This document shows, in pieces, positions 1 through 8,220 of a stretch of DNA of 64,000 nt (position 1 is the first letter of the stretch; each line of letters starts with the position of its first letter). The translations under genes were made by a program, and so were the position numbers. The stretch covers positions 48,910-112,909 of the forward strand of contig JBDVMP010000099.1 in the NCBI GenBank assembly GCA_039970095.1, in the 5' to 3' direction. This stretch comes from JAMZMI01 sp039970095 (GTDB lineage: Bacteria > Bacteroidota > Bacteroidia > Cytophagales > Cyclobacteriaceae). Under the pieces are notes generated by a model. The model made no database searches. It was not told the origin of the DNA and saw only the letters and a program-made list of their open reading frames with translations.

Positions 1-1403
1 TGTCCTTTACCCCCGTCTATGACTATTAGATTTGGGAAAGGGAGCTTTTCGGATTTTAGACGCCCATATCTTCGACCAACTATTTCTTTCATTGATGAGA
101 AGTCGTCCGGGCCGACTACTGTTTTGATGTTGAATTTGCGGTAATCGCGTTTGGATGGCTTGGCGTTTTTAAAGCAAACCATAGAAGCCACAGGGTGGGT
201 ACCCTGTATATTGCTATTGTCGAAACACTCAATATGTACTGGAAGCTCTTTCAAGGAGAGATCGGCTTTCAATTGCTCCAGGACTCTTTTGGGTTTGTTT
301 CTGGCTTCTTCCTTTTTTCTAAGCCTTTCATTCTTAAAAAACAGGGCATTTTTTAGAGCAAGGTCAATGAGCTTTTTCTTATCCCCAATTTTGGGTATGG
401 TGAGAGCAAGGTCATCCCACATGTCTATTTCTTTATTAGATAGCACCTCCTGACAGTTGCTTTGATATTTATCTCTCAGGGTAAAGAGGATCGGTTGCAA
501 TAATTCGTTTGAGGGTGCATCTACTGTTTTTCTGAAGTCCAGTGTTTCCGATACTTTAATGGCGCCTTCCACCACTTGCATGTAATTGAGGTAGAAATGT
601 TCGTCATCAGAGATGATAGCAATCACGTCAGCGGCCTCTAGTTTCGGATTGACTATAAGGGACTTGGTTTGAAACTTGTCCAGCAAATCAATCTTTTCCT
701 TATAATTCTGAGCTAGTTCGAAATTGAGCTGACTAGATGCATCAGACATCAAGGATTTATACTGATGTAATACTTTACTGATTTTCCCAACAAGGATTTC
801 TCTAGCATGGCTTATTTCATCCTGATAATCATGTTCATCTTGCAGTCCTTCACATGGTCCAAGACAGTTGCCAATGTGGTATTCAAGGCAGATTTTAAAT
901 TTTCTTGCTTCAACGTTTTGTCTTGAGAGGTTGAAATTGCAGGTTCTTATCTTATATAGCTTTCTGATAAGGTCTATTACACCATTCATGGCTTTAACGC
1001 TGGTGTAAGGACCGAAGTATTCGCCCTGAGACTTGTCTATCCTGCGGGTGGAGTATATTCTAGGGAAGCGTTCATTAGTGATACATATACTTGGAAAGGA
1101 CTTATCGTCTTTTAATAGTATGTTGTATTTAGGTTGATTTTGTTTAATCAGGTTGTTCTCAAGCAAGAGCGCATCAAACTCTGAGTTGACAATGATAAAT
1201 TCTATCTGATGAATTTCACTGACGAGTTTGACTGTTTTTCTATTGTGTTGGGCAGCCTTCGTGAAGTAGCTCGATACTCTTTTGATCAAATCCTTTGCCT
1301 TGCCTACATAGATGATGGTGCCAGCGGCGTTTAAAAATTTGTAAATGCCCGGTTCGTGAGGAAGTTGGTTGTACTCTGTATTGGAGAGTCGCTGCTTGAG
1401 CAT
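1..1403 (-). CDS. uvrC: UvrABC excinuclease subunit C (3' end outside window)
   Basis: UvrC makes both incisions in nucleotide excision repair after UvrA2B has located the lesion. About 467 codons are in the window, so roughly 130 C-terminal residues (the helix-hairpin-helix part) are missing compared with the usual length of about 600. Translation from the ATG at 1403 gives an N-terminal GIY-YIG nuclease domain (PGIYKF, then IIYVGKAKDL), a central Cys cluster (CLEYHIGNCLGPCE), and at the window edge the RNase H-like nuclease core with LIVIDGGKGQ, whose Asp is a metal ligand. The gene starts 12 bases after the stop of the PBP gene, so it is probably the last member of the porW-PBP-uvrC transcript. 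The assignment is firm. Confidence 0.96.
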   Translation of the reverse strand, partial: MLKQRLSNTEYNQLPHEPGIYKFLNAAGTIIYVGKAKDLIKRVSSYFTKAAQHNRKTVKLVSEIHQIEFIIVNSEFDALLLENNLIKQNQPKYNILLKDDKSFPSICITNERFPRIYSTRRIDKSQGEYFGPYTSVKAMNGVIDLIRKLYKIRTCNFNLSRQNVEARKFKICLEYHIGNCLGPCEGLQDEHDYQDEISHAREILVGKISKVLHQYKSLMSDASSQLNFELAQNYKEKIDLLDKFQTKSLIVNPKLEAADVIAIISDDEHFYLNYMQVVEGAIKVSETLDFRKTVDAPSNELLQPILFTLRDKYQSNCQEVLSNKEIDMWDDLALTIPKIGDKKKLIDLALKNALFFKNERLRKKEEARNKPKRVLEQLKADLSLKELPVHIECFDNSNIQGTHPVASMVCFKNAKPSKRDYRKFNIKTVVGPDDFSSMKEIVGRRYGRLKSEKLPFPNLIVIDGGKG

Positions 1404-1415
1404 GGCTAATCTGGT

Positions 1416-3689
1416 TTACATAAAACCATCTTCATCGATCACTTCAACTGAGGTTGAATCAGAGGGTTCGATGATGTTGTTGTATTTGTCACAATCAAGT
1501 TCGATTGTGATTGGTTTTATAGGTCTGTCAAAAGGAGCTTTTTGATAGTCCAATGTTTCATCCGCATATACTTTGAGCATATACTTTTCCCAAATGGGCA
1601 TGGCCGTTCTGGCACCTTGTCCAAGCGCCCAATATCTAAAATGTATGGATCGGTCATCACCTCCAACCCAGGCTCCTGCTGCTAAATCTCTTGTCACCCC
1701 CATAAACCAACCATCTGAGGCATTTTGAGTGGTTCCTGTCTTAGCACCAATTTCATTGTCTATTCTCAAAGATGGATCAAGTCCTAGAGCCGTGCCTCCT
1801 GGCTCTTCTGTTGTCCCTTTAAGCATGTGAAGCATTACATAGGCAGTTTCTTCATTAAGAGCCTCTTTTGTCTGCGGCACAAATTGTTGGATGACGTTCC
1901 CGTTTTGGTCTTCAATGCGAGATATGAAATACGGTTCGGTATAAATGCCTTTGTTGACGAAGGTGGAGTAGGCAGCCAGCATTTCCTGAATATTTACGTC
2001 ACCTCCAGCTCCAAGACAAAGGGCGGGAACTGCGTCCAAATGACTTTTAATGCCGAGTTGTTTAGCTTTTTCTACCACGGCTTCAGGGCCAATTTCTTTC
2101 ATAATAAAGGCCGTTATGCTGTTTTTGGATCGGGCCATCGCCTGGCGTATCGTCATGACTTCTCCAGTAAATTTCCCATTAGCATTTTCAGGAGTCCAGG
2201 TAGGAGGATCTTCACCAGGACGAGGAAATGTAACTGCCGCATCAACTACAGGAAAGCAGGGCGAGTAGCCGTTTTCAATGGCTGCTGTGTAAACCAAGGG
2301 TTTAATAGTGGAACCGGGTTGTCTTTTTCCTCTTTGGACATGGTCGTACTTGAAATATTTATGATTAATGCATCCTACCCAGGCCTTTATGTGTCCCGTT
2401 TTGGGTTCCATAGACATGAAACCTGCATGCAAAAATTGCTTATAATATCTTAGAGAATCGTAGGTGCTGAACAGTGTGTCCAATTCTCCGGCATGTGAGA
2501 ATACAGTCATTTTTCGCTTTTTGTTGAGCATAATTTCCACTGAATCGGAATCTGGCCCATACTCACGAACGAGAGATCTGTACTTGTCTGTTCTTTTAAT
2601 AGCGTTTTCAATAAATCCTGGAATTTCGTGACCATCCTGGTCTATCCATGGCTGATGCCCCTGTAGGTGGTTGTCGAAGATTTGCTGTAGCGTGTCCATG
2701 TGTTCTTCTACGGCTTCTTCCGCATACTGCTGTAGCCTGCTGTCTATGGTGGTATATATCTTTAGGCCATCGTCAAAAAGGTCATATCCATTATCTGCAC
2801 ACCAGGCCATGAGATGGGTTTTGATGACTGCCCTGAAGTATGTCGCCAAACCTTCGTTTTGGTTGTCAACTTTGTAGTTTAGTCCGAAATCGGAAAGAAT
2901 TAGACTGTCATACATTGTTTTGTTGATCAAACCATATTTATAAACGTTATGCAGAACTTCTGTTCTTTTGCGCAGGGCATTTTCCGGGTTCAATATGGGA
3001 CTCCAGCGGGTAGGTGCATTTATTGCACCTACTAGAACAGCGGATTCTTTGTAGTCTAGCTGAGAAGGGAGTTTATTGAAGAATGTTTTGGCTGCTACTT
3101 TGATCCCATAAGAATTACTGCCGTACTCTACGGTGTTCAAATACATGGCGAGTATTTCTTCTTTGGTATAGGATTGTTCCAGTCTCACCGCAATGATCCA
3201 TTCTTTTAGTTTGGTTATGATTTGACCGATTTTGCGATTGTTGTAAAGCGAACCGCGGTTGGCCGATGATGTGCTATAAAGATTTTCGGCTAATTGCATG
3301 GTGAGGGTTGATCCTCCGCCATTGAAGTTAAAGGTCAGGACGCCTATCGCTGCTCTAGTCAGGCCTTTTAGGTCAATGCCCGAATGGCCTTTGAACCTAA
3401 TATCTTCTGTTACCAGAAGCGTATTGACGAGCTGACTAGATAGCTCTTCATAGGTTACAGGAGTTCTGTTTTTTCGCCAGTATTTACCCAATGATTTCCC
3501 GTCGGCGCTTATTAGCTCTGATGACAGGTCTGGATCTGGACGCTCAAGAGCTTGCAAGCTTGGAAGGCCACCAAACCAGCCATTAGCATCTACTTTAACC
3601 ATATAGAATAATCCCGGTATTCCTATGAATGCCCCTAAAAATGCAAACCATAGAGCGAAGAGTGTGATTTTGATGCTTTTACTTCTCAT
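1416..3689 (-). CDS. Bifunctional penicillin-binding protein 1A (glycosyltransferase/transpeptidase)
   Basis: This is a class A PBP that polymerises lipid II and cross-links peptidoglycan on the outer face of the inner membrane. A single N-terminal anchor spans about residues 8-32. The GT51 domain has the catalytic Glu in LVTEDIRF (E95) and the GGSTLTMQLAENL motif near 126-137. The transpeptidase has S460-x-x-K463 (PGSTIKP), S521-K-N523 and K650-T-G652, so all active-site motifs are intact. The length of 757 aa is normal for PBP1A. Its ATG overlaps the stop of the upstream porW-like gene by one base (TAATG), which indicates translational coupling. The pairing with a type IX secretion gene is positional only; no functional link is shown. 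Confidence 0.95.
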   Translation of the reverse strand: MRSKSIKITLFALWFAFLGAFIGIPGLFYMVKVDANGWFGGLPSLQALERPDPDLSSELISADGKSLGKYWRKNRTPVTYEELSSQLVNTLLVTEDIRFKGHSGIDLKGLTRAAIGVLTFNFNGGGSTLTMQLAENLYSTSSANRGSLYNNRKIGQIITKLKEWIIAVRLEQSYTKEEILAMYLNTVEYGSNSYGIKVAAKTFFNKLPSQLDYKESAVLVGAINAPTRWSPILNPENALRKRTEVLHNVYKYGLINKTMYDSLILSDFGLNYKVDNQNEGLATYFRAVIKTHLMAWCADNGYDLFDDGLKIYTTIDSRLQQYAEEAVEEHMDTLQQIFDNHLQGHQPWIDQDGHEIPGFIENAIKRTDKYRSLVREYGPDSDSVEIMLNKKRKMTVFSHAGELDTLFSTYDSLRYYKQFLHAGFMSMEPKTGHIKAWVGCINHKYFKYDHVQRGKRQPGSTIKPLVYTAAIENGYSPCFPVVDAAVTFPRPGEDPPTWTPENANGKFTGEVMTIRQAMARSKNSITAFIMKEIGPEAVVEKAKQLGIKSHLDAVPALCLGAGGDVNIQEMLAAYSTFVNKGIYTEPYFISRIEDQNGNVIQQFVPQTKEALNEETAYVMLHMLKGTTEEPGGTALGLDPSLRIDNEIGAKTGTTQNASDGWFMGVTRDLAAGAWVGGDDRSIHFRYWALGQGARTAMPIWEKYMLKVYADETLDYQKAPFDRPIKPITIELDCDKYNNIIEPSDSTSVEVIDEDGFM

Positions 3690-6250
3690 TATTGGTACAT
3701 GCGATCATAAAAATTCAAATAGGCATTCAAATCCTTTGTTTGATAGAAGATATCAAAGTTGTCTTGAGTAATGATAAAATTATAGATTTTCTCGCCTTTG
3801 AAGTCCTTCTGGATATTTAAGTTTTGAAATGATTCAAGAAGTGCCTCCGCTTTTTGTTTATCAGGAATGTCATTTATTAGTACCATGGCATATTCTTCAT
3901 TCAAGATGAGATTTCCTGAGCTATAGGTGACTTGATTTTCATCCAGAAACACATCTACCACGCCGGGGATTTTACTGGATAATTCAGATTTATTAGGATA
4001 GGCTAGAATCATAAAATGTTTTTGATCAAAATATTCAATAAATCTGGCTTTGGAGGAGTTGACAATATTGATCTGATAGTCTTCTGAAGCTTTGAGCAAA
4101 GTTTGAGCATAGTCTACTACATCACTTTCTGGGTACTTTTTTATAAAGTTATTAAGCTCAAATTGATACTGATACAGCCCATCCAGCATCCCAACGGTCA
4201 TCACATTTAGGAGCTGCAGGTTGTCACTAAAATCATTTTCAGGATAAACCTGCAGAGCACTGTCCAAGACTGATTTTGTTTTTTTGTATTTCTCTGCTGT
4301 GTAGTATTTATAAGCTGTTTTATAAGCTGCCATTAGGTGTGCAGTAGCTGCGCTGCTTTCCTCACGATAGTTGGGGTTTTCGATAAGTTTGGCGTATATG
4401 GATTCAGGAAATAGTGATTGAACTTGATCGGCTCTTTCCTTAGCAAATTCATTCTGATCCAATTGAGAGTACAATAAATACAATTGGTAAAGCACTTCTG
4501 GTCTGTACTCGCTATTATGGTATCTGCTCAAAAGCTGCTCAAAAGAACTTATCGCATTTTCCTTTTCTTCAAGTTTGAAATTATAGATGTTTCCCAGATT
4601 GTATAGCGCAATTTCTGTCTCTGAAAGGAGCTTTTGCATTTGTTCTTCAGAACGAGGAATATTGGCTAGAAGAGCCTCTACTTCCTCTGAGAGGCGGGCG
4701 TCCACTTCGTCTTCAGATTCTTCCTGCTCTTTCTCTTTGGCCGCTTGCTGTTCCTGTATGGCGAAACCTCCGGCTTTAGCACTTCTTCTCCAGTCATCCT
4801 CTAATGGGCGGTTACCCCATACCCTCTTGAACTCTGAGGCCCCTCTACTTAGCAGAGTTGGGTTGTGAAAATACCAGGTATCTCCGGTCAGATTCGCACT
4901 GATGAGGTCTCCACCCTGTCGGTCAAATGAGGTGGACATTTGCTCTCTGCGCTCACGCTCCTTTGCGCGTCGTTTCCTTTCTTTTTCTTTTTCATAGTTG
5001 GCCTCCACCACGGCTCTAGCTATGGCTTGCGCCGAATCTACAGGCAACTGTGATAGGATGATAAGACTGTCATTTTTCTGTACTGTAGTGATGTGTTCTA
5101 CAAACTCACTTAGCACTTCCTGCCTTTGAAGTATGTTGTTGTATTCATCTTCATCCACAGGCATTACTGAGATAGTGCTGTCGTAATAACTTTTGGCCAG
5201 AGGGAAATTTTTCAAACTGTCATAGTAGATCAAGCCCAGTTTCCAATAAGAATATCCCTTTTGTCTGTTATTGCTCACGCTCTTCTTTACAGACAGTTTG
5301 TAGAAATCTATTGCCTCCGTGAGATTGCCGTTTTTAGATTCAAATCCGGCCATTTCATAGTATATTTTATCCTGATACTCCAGATTCTTGGGGTCTCTCA
5401 GAAGTTTTTTGAAATATTTGCGCACCTTTTTTACATCGCTACCCTTGGTGAGTTGTGTCACCGATCCCATGTTCAACTTTGTATAAAAAGACAGCTCATA
5501 TGTAGGGTTGCTCTTAAGAGACTCATCATAATATTTATAGGCTTCTGCATCAAAACCCAGTTCCTGATACACCTGGCCAATAATAAACTGAATTCTTGCC
5601 TTGTCATTACTTCTTGGCATCAGCGCCTCAGCTTTTACCAGGTTCTGAACCATATTGTCATGATCTTCACGTTTCTGATACATGTAGGCTCTGGCCAAAA
5701 AAAGGTCGAATTGATTTTTGTCGTTTAGTTTCTCCTTCTTGAGGTAATCTGATACTGCTATGGCATTGTTGATTTCATTGGCGTCAACGAAAGTCCTGAT
5801 TAGGTTTATCAGGGCTTCATGTCTGGCATTATCATCATCTCCTTTTTTATTGACGTATTTGAACGTCTCGATTGCGTCAGCAAATTCAGAGGCGTAGTAT
5901 CTAGCCTTCCCTACAAGCACATAGGAGTCGTCTTCCCATTTTGATCCTTCGTGTCTTTGTATGGCGATCGATGCTTTTTGAATACAATCTTCGGTGAGTG
6001 TTTCCAGGCTTTTGCTTACCAGAGTGTCGAATTGGGGGTAAACCGGCAGCACTTTGTTGTAATTCCAATCGTATTGGTCGTACACCTGCTGTTCTATTTC
6101 TTTTATCCTTTCATTGGCAATGAAATATGCATTGTAATGTGCGGTAAGATCATGATATCCAGCACTTATCGGGCCGCTAACCTGAGCTTGTGCCGAAAAT
6201 TCTGCTACTGCGAGTAATGTCAGAATAAGGTATCTGTAGAAAGGTTTCAA
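3689..6250 (-). CDS. Type IX secretion/gliding TPR protein, PorW/SprE-like
   Basis: The protein is large (853 aa) and periplasmic, built of tetratricopeptide-like helical repeats over about residues 90-380 and 550-720. Between them lies a highly charged arginine/glutamate segment (near 415-440) followed by the WYFHNPTLL and VWGNRPLEDDWRR motifs that I associate with the PorW/SprE family. Members of that family connect the type IX translocon to the PorKN rings. The signal peptide is ordinary (hydrophobic stretch ending AEFSAQAQ) with no lipobox Cys, whereas PorW and SprE are usually lipoproteins. The start is TTG: no ATG or GTG is in frame between the upstream stop and the signal peptide. A perfect -7 element (TACGTTTG, complement of 6283-6290) lies just upstream. 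The family call is moderately strong; the exact role is inferred. Confidence 0.8.
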   Translation of the reverse strand: MKPFYRYLILTLLAVAEFSAQAQVSGPISAGYHDLTAHYNAYFIANERIKEIEQQVYDQYDWNYNKVLPVYPQFDTLVSKSLETLTEDCIQKASIAIQRHEGSKWEDDSYVLVGKARYYASEFADAIETFKYVNKKGDDDNARHEALINLIRTFVDANEINNAIAVSDYLKKEKLNDKNQFDLFLARAYMYQKREDHDNMVQNLVKAEALMPRSNDKARIQFIIGQVYQELGFDAEAYKYYDESLKSNPTYELSFYTKLNMGSVTQLTKGSDVKKVRKYFKKLLRDPKNLEYQDKIYYEMAGFESKNGNLTEAIDFYKLSVKKSVSNNRQKGYSYWKLGLIYYDSLKNFPLAKSYYDSTISVMPVDEDEYNNILQRQEVLSEFVEHITTVQKNDSLIILSQLPVDSAQAIARAVVEANYEKEKERKRRAKERERREQMSTSFDRQGGDLISANLTGDTWYFHNPTLLSRGASEFKRVWGNRPLEDDWRRSAKAGGFAIQEQQAAKEKEQEESEDEVDARLSEEVEALLANIPRSEEQMQKLLSETEIALYNLGNIYNFKLEEKENAISSFEQLLSRYHNSEYRPEVLYQLYLLYSQLDQNEFAKERADQVQSLFPESIYAKLIENPNYREESSAATAHLMAAYKTAYKYYTAEKYKKTKSVLDSALQVYPENDFSDNLQLLNVMTVGMLDGLYQYQFELNNFIKKYPESDVVDYAQTLLKASEDYQINIVNSSKARFIEYFDQKHFMILAYPNKSELSSKIPGVVDVFLDENQVTYSSGNLILNEEYAMVLINDIPDKQKAEALLESFQNLNIQKDFKGEKIYNFIITQDNFDIFYQTKDLNAYLNFYDRMYQ

Positions 6251-6282
6251 GCTGATTCTGTCGATTTGAAATCTAAACGTGG

Positions 6283-6290
6283 CAAACGTA
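6283..6290 (-). promoter_or_regulatory. Bacteroidota -7 element of the porW-PBP-uvrC operon
   Basis: On the minus strand the bases read TACGTTTG, a full match to TAnnTTTG. It sits 33 bases upstream of the TTG start at 6250. No TTTG is present 19 bases further upstream, so the -33 part is weak. The element lies back to back with the plus-strand promoter at 6296-6326. Confidence 0.5.
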
Positions 6291-6295
6291 ATAAT

Positions 6296-6326
6296 CTTGT
6301 AAAGATATATGGTTTAGATATATTTG
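6296..6326 (+). promoter_or_regulatory. Bacteroidota promoter of the M23-bactofilin-atp gene string
   Basis: CTTG at 6296-6299 (one mismatch to TTTG) is followed after exactly 19 bases by TATATTTG at 6319-6326 (full match to TAnnTTTG). Transcription should begin near 6331-6334. That is downstream of the ATG at 6327 and about 16 bases before the TTG at 6349, so the promoter decides the start codon of the next gene. Confidence 0.65.
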
Positions 6327-6348
6327 ATGTTCACTAAAAAAGTCCCCT

Positions 6349-7212
6349 TTGGCACCAAAAAAAACCCTTACAAATTGGCTTACCAATAGATACCTGTTGA
6401 TAATCCGAAATGAGGAGAATTTTGCAGAGAAAAAAACCCTGAGTTTTAACTATGCCCGCGTCATTTTGATTTTGGCAGTGGCTTTTTTGATTACGCTGGC
6501 AGTAGCGACTTATTTGGTCACTGTGACGCTTGAAGAGTGGCTAGATCCACGCTATGCACAAATGCGCTCTAACCGGGAGTTGCTTGACCTCACCGTTCGT
6601 CTTGATTCTCTTGAGTACGAAATAGCATTAAAGGATCAGTACATAGACAATATTCAATTGATTGTGAGTGGTGAACCAAGTGCAATTGCCGGCTTGGATT
6701 CTCAGGAAGCTGTGAATAGGACACCTGCAGAGTTGCAGATCAAGGAAACACTTCATCCTATTGATTCTCAATTTAGGGCCGAGTTTGAAAACCAGGATGT
6801 GAACCCACTAACTTATAGTGGATCATCGCTTGATGAATTCAGAGAGCTTTTTCTTTTCAGCCCAATAGAAGGAATCATTACCGATGGTTATAACCCAAAA
6901 GCAGATCACTTTGGAATTGATATTGTGGCCAAAGAAGGCGAACCGGTTATCTGCGTGGCAGATGGAGTGGTGATATTTTCCTCCTGGACATTGGATAGCG
7001 GCTATGTTATTGGTATTCAGCATCGCGGCAATTTGATATCCGTTTATAAGCACAATTCGGAATTATTCAAAAACGTTGGTAGTTTTGTCACCGGAGGAGA
7101 TATTATTGCCATCATAGGAAATACAGGAGAGCTAACCTCAGGGCCGCATCTCCATTTCGAATTATGGCACAATGGTAACTCAGTTAATCCACAGGAGTAC
7201 GTAGCGTTTTAA
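6349..7212 (+). CDS. Membrane-anchored M23 (LytM) peptidase
   Basis: The protein has a short basic cytoplasmic N-terminus, one membrane anchor (about residues 36-59), a coiled linker (70-105) and a C-terminal M23 domain (about 170-284). The zinc site is complete: H187 and D191 in HFGID, and H267-x-H269 in GPHLHFELW. It should cleave peptidoglycan cross-links or stem peptides in the periplasm. The start is TTG. An ATG at 6327 is in another frame, and it lies inside the promoter, so it would not be in the mRNA. A bactofilin follows 11 bases later. M23 peptidase plus bactofilin is a recurring cell-shape module in other phyla, for example Csd1/CcmA in Helicobacter. Confidence 0.9.
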   Translation: MAPKKTLTNWLTNRYLLIIRNEENFAEKKTLSFNYARVILILAVAFLITLAVATYLVTVTLEEWLDPRYAQMRSNRELLDLTVRLDSLEYEIALKDQYIDNIQLIVSGEPSAIAGLDSQEAVNRTPAELQIKETLHPIDSQFRAEFENQDVNPLTYSGSSLDEFRELFLFSPIEGIITDGYNPKADHFGIDIVAKEGEPVICVADGVVIFSSWTLDSGYVIGIQHRGNLISVYKHNSELFKNVGSFVTGGDIIAIIGNTGELTSGPHLHFELWHNGNSVNPQEYVAF

Positions 7213-7223
7213 AACCAAATATC

Positions 7224-7646
7224 ATGTTTAACAAACAAGATCAAAAGACAGCAGAGGAGATGAGCAACTCCAGTAACATTATTGGAAAGGGGACTATTCT
7301 AGAAGGAAATATTGAAACTTTCGGGAATCTAAGAATAGAAGGAAAGGTCATTGGAAACATTAAAACCAAGTCCAAAGCAGCATTTGGTCACTCTTCGCAG
7401 ATAGATGGAAGTGTGATTGCACAAAATGCGGAAGTTGCAGGGCACATTGTAGGTTCTGTGGAGATCAGCGAAGTTTTGATCCTTAAGGCTACTGCAGTCA
7501 TTGATGGAGACATCATCACCAATAAGCTTATCGTAGAGTCAGGAGCCGCATTCAACGGTAGTTGTAAGATGGGAGTGAAAAGTAAAGAAATAAACATAGG
7601 AACGCATGACAGAGGAGAAAAACCCCTCCTCAAAGCACAGTCCTGA
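7224..7646 (+). CDS. Bactofilin (polymer-forming cytoskeletal protein)
   Basis: This 140-aa protein has the bactofilin right-handed beta-helix core, with short repeats such as GTILEGNIETFGNLRIEGKV, AAFGHSSQIDGSV and ATAVIDGDI over residues 20-115. Disordered, charged tails flank the core, as in the family. Bactofilins polymerise without nucleotide into membrane-associated filaments that position cell-wall enzymes. The upstream M23 peptidase is the likely partner. The last 41 bases overlap the start of atpZ in another frame. Confidence 0.92.
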   Translation: MFNKQDQKTAEEMSNSSNIIGKGTILEGNIETFGNLRIEGKVIGNIKTKSKAAFGHSSQIDGSVIAQNAEVAGHIVGSVEISEVLILKATAVIDGDIITNKLIVESGAAFNGSCKMGVKSKEINIGTHDRGEKPLLKAQS

Positions 7647-7836
7647 GGAGGCAAATACTTACGCTAAAGTTTCTGGAATCACCTTTGAGCTTTTATCGCT
7701 CAACCTGTTGATTATTGGGGGAGGGTATTATTTAAATCAAGAAGTGGGCACCAAAATTCCTTGGATACTTATAGGCTCCATTTTTCTCTCGGTTGCGGCC
7801 ACCATTTTTTACCTTTTAAAGAAGTTTGTCAAGTGA
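7606..7836 (+). CDS. atpZ: AtpZ/AtpI-type ATP synthase accessory membrane protein
   Basis: This 76-aa protein has two membrane helices (about 28-45 and 50-70) separated by a short loop, with the family-like YAKVSGITFELL before the first helix. AtpZ/AtpI proteins assist assembly of the c-ring or ion supply at the F0 sector. The ATG at 7606 lies inside the bactofilin gene, and no later in-frame start exists before the conserved part. The stop overlaps the GTG of the next gene (GTGA). Confidence 0.75.
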   Translation: MTEEKNPSSKHSPEEANTYAKVSGITFELLSLNLLIIGGGYYLNQEVGTKIPWILIGSIFLSVAATIFYLLKKFVK

Positions 7837-8201
7837 AGAAATATCTGATTGTTTCTACTGGTATTTCTTTGGGGTTTTTATTGCTGTTTTTCGGCGCAAA
7901 TGATGCGTTATTTGCTTCGAAGCTTCACTCAAAATTCCCAGCGATGATTTTCTTTTTCTTTTTACAGTCCATTGCTGTATCATGGTTGCTTTATGAAGGC
8001 AAGAAAAACAATTGGGAATCACCTATTTATGCCCTTGGGACAGTCACTTTCAGGCTGCTCACGGGACTCTTTTTTTTGGGGATTCTCATGTATATGAAGA
8101 TAGATGGCATTAAGGCTTTGATGGTTCAATTTATGGCCGTCTATTTGGTTTATTTAATCTTTGAATTATTTACCGTATTGTCTAACTTGCGGCGGAATTG
8201 A
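7833..8201 (+). CDS. Small four-helix membrane protein, atpI position
   Basis: I chose the GTG at 7833, which overlaps the atpZ stop by four bases (GTGA), giving 122 aa starting VKKYLIVST. A longer frame opens at 7761, but its extra N-terminus is only the atpZ sequence read out of frame. The protein has four predicted membrane helices and little else. Its place between atpZ and atpB suggests the poorly conserved AtpI-like subunit found at this position in Bacteroidota. Function is inferred from position. Confidence 0.7.
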   Translation: MKKYLIVSTGISLGFLLLFFGANDALFASKLHSKFPAMIFFFFLQSIAVSWLLYEGKKNNWESPIYALGTVTFRLLTGLFFLGILMYMKIDGIKALMVQFMAVYLVYLIFELFTVLSNLRRN

Positions 8202-8220
8202 GGAGGTAACCCTTTATCTA

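Noticed and set aside
151..453. 100-codon frame on the plus strand at the window start
   Set aside because: It is antisense to uvrC, whose minus-strand translation matches the family throughout.
6327..6387. ATG at 6327 as the M23 start, with a frameshift in the A-run
   Set aside because: The ATG lies right after the -7 element and so before the predicted start of transcription, and the frame ends in TAG; the TTG at 6349 needs no frameshift.
7761..7832. Extended N-terminus for the membrane protein at 7833
   Set aside because: The extra 24 codons are atpZ read in another frame; the GTG overlapping the atpZ stop is the natural start.
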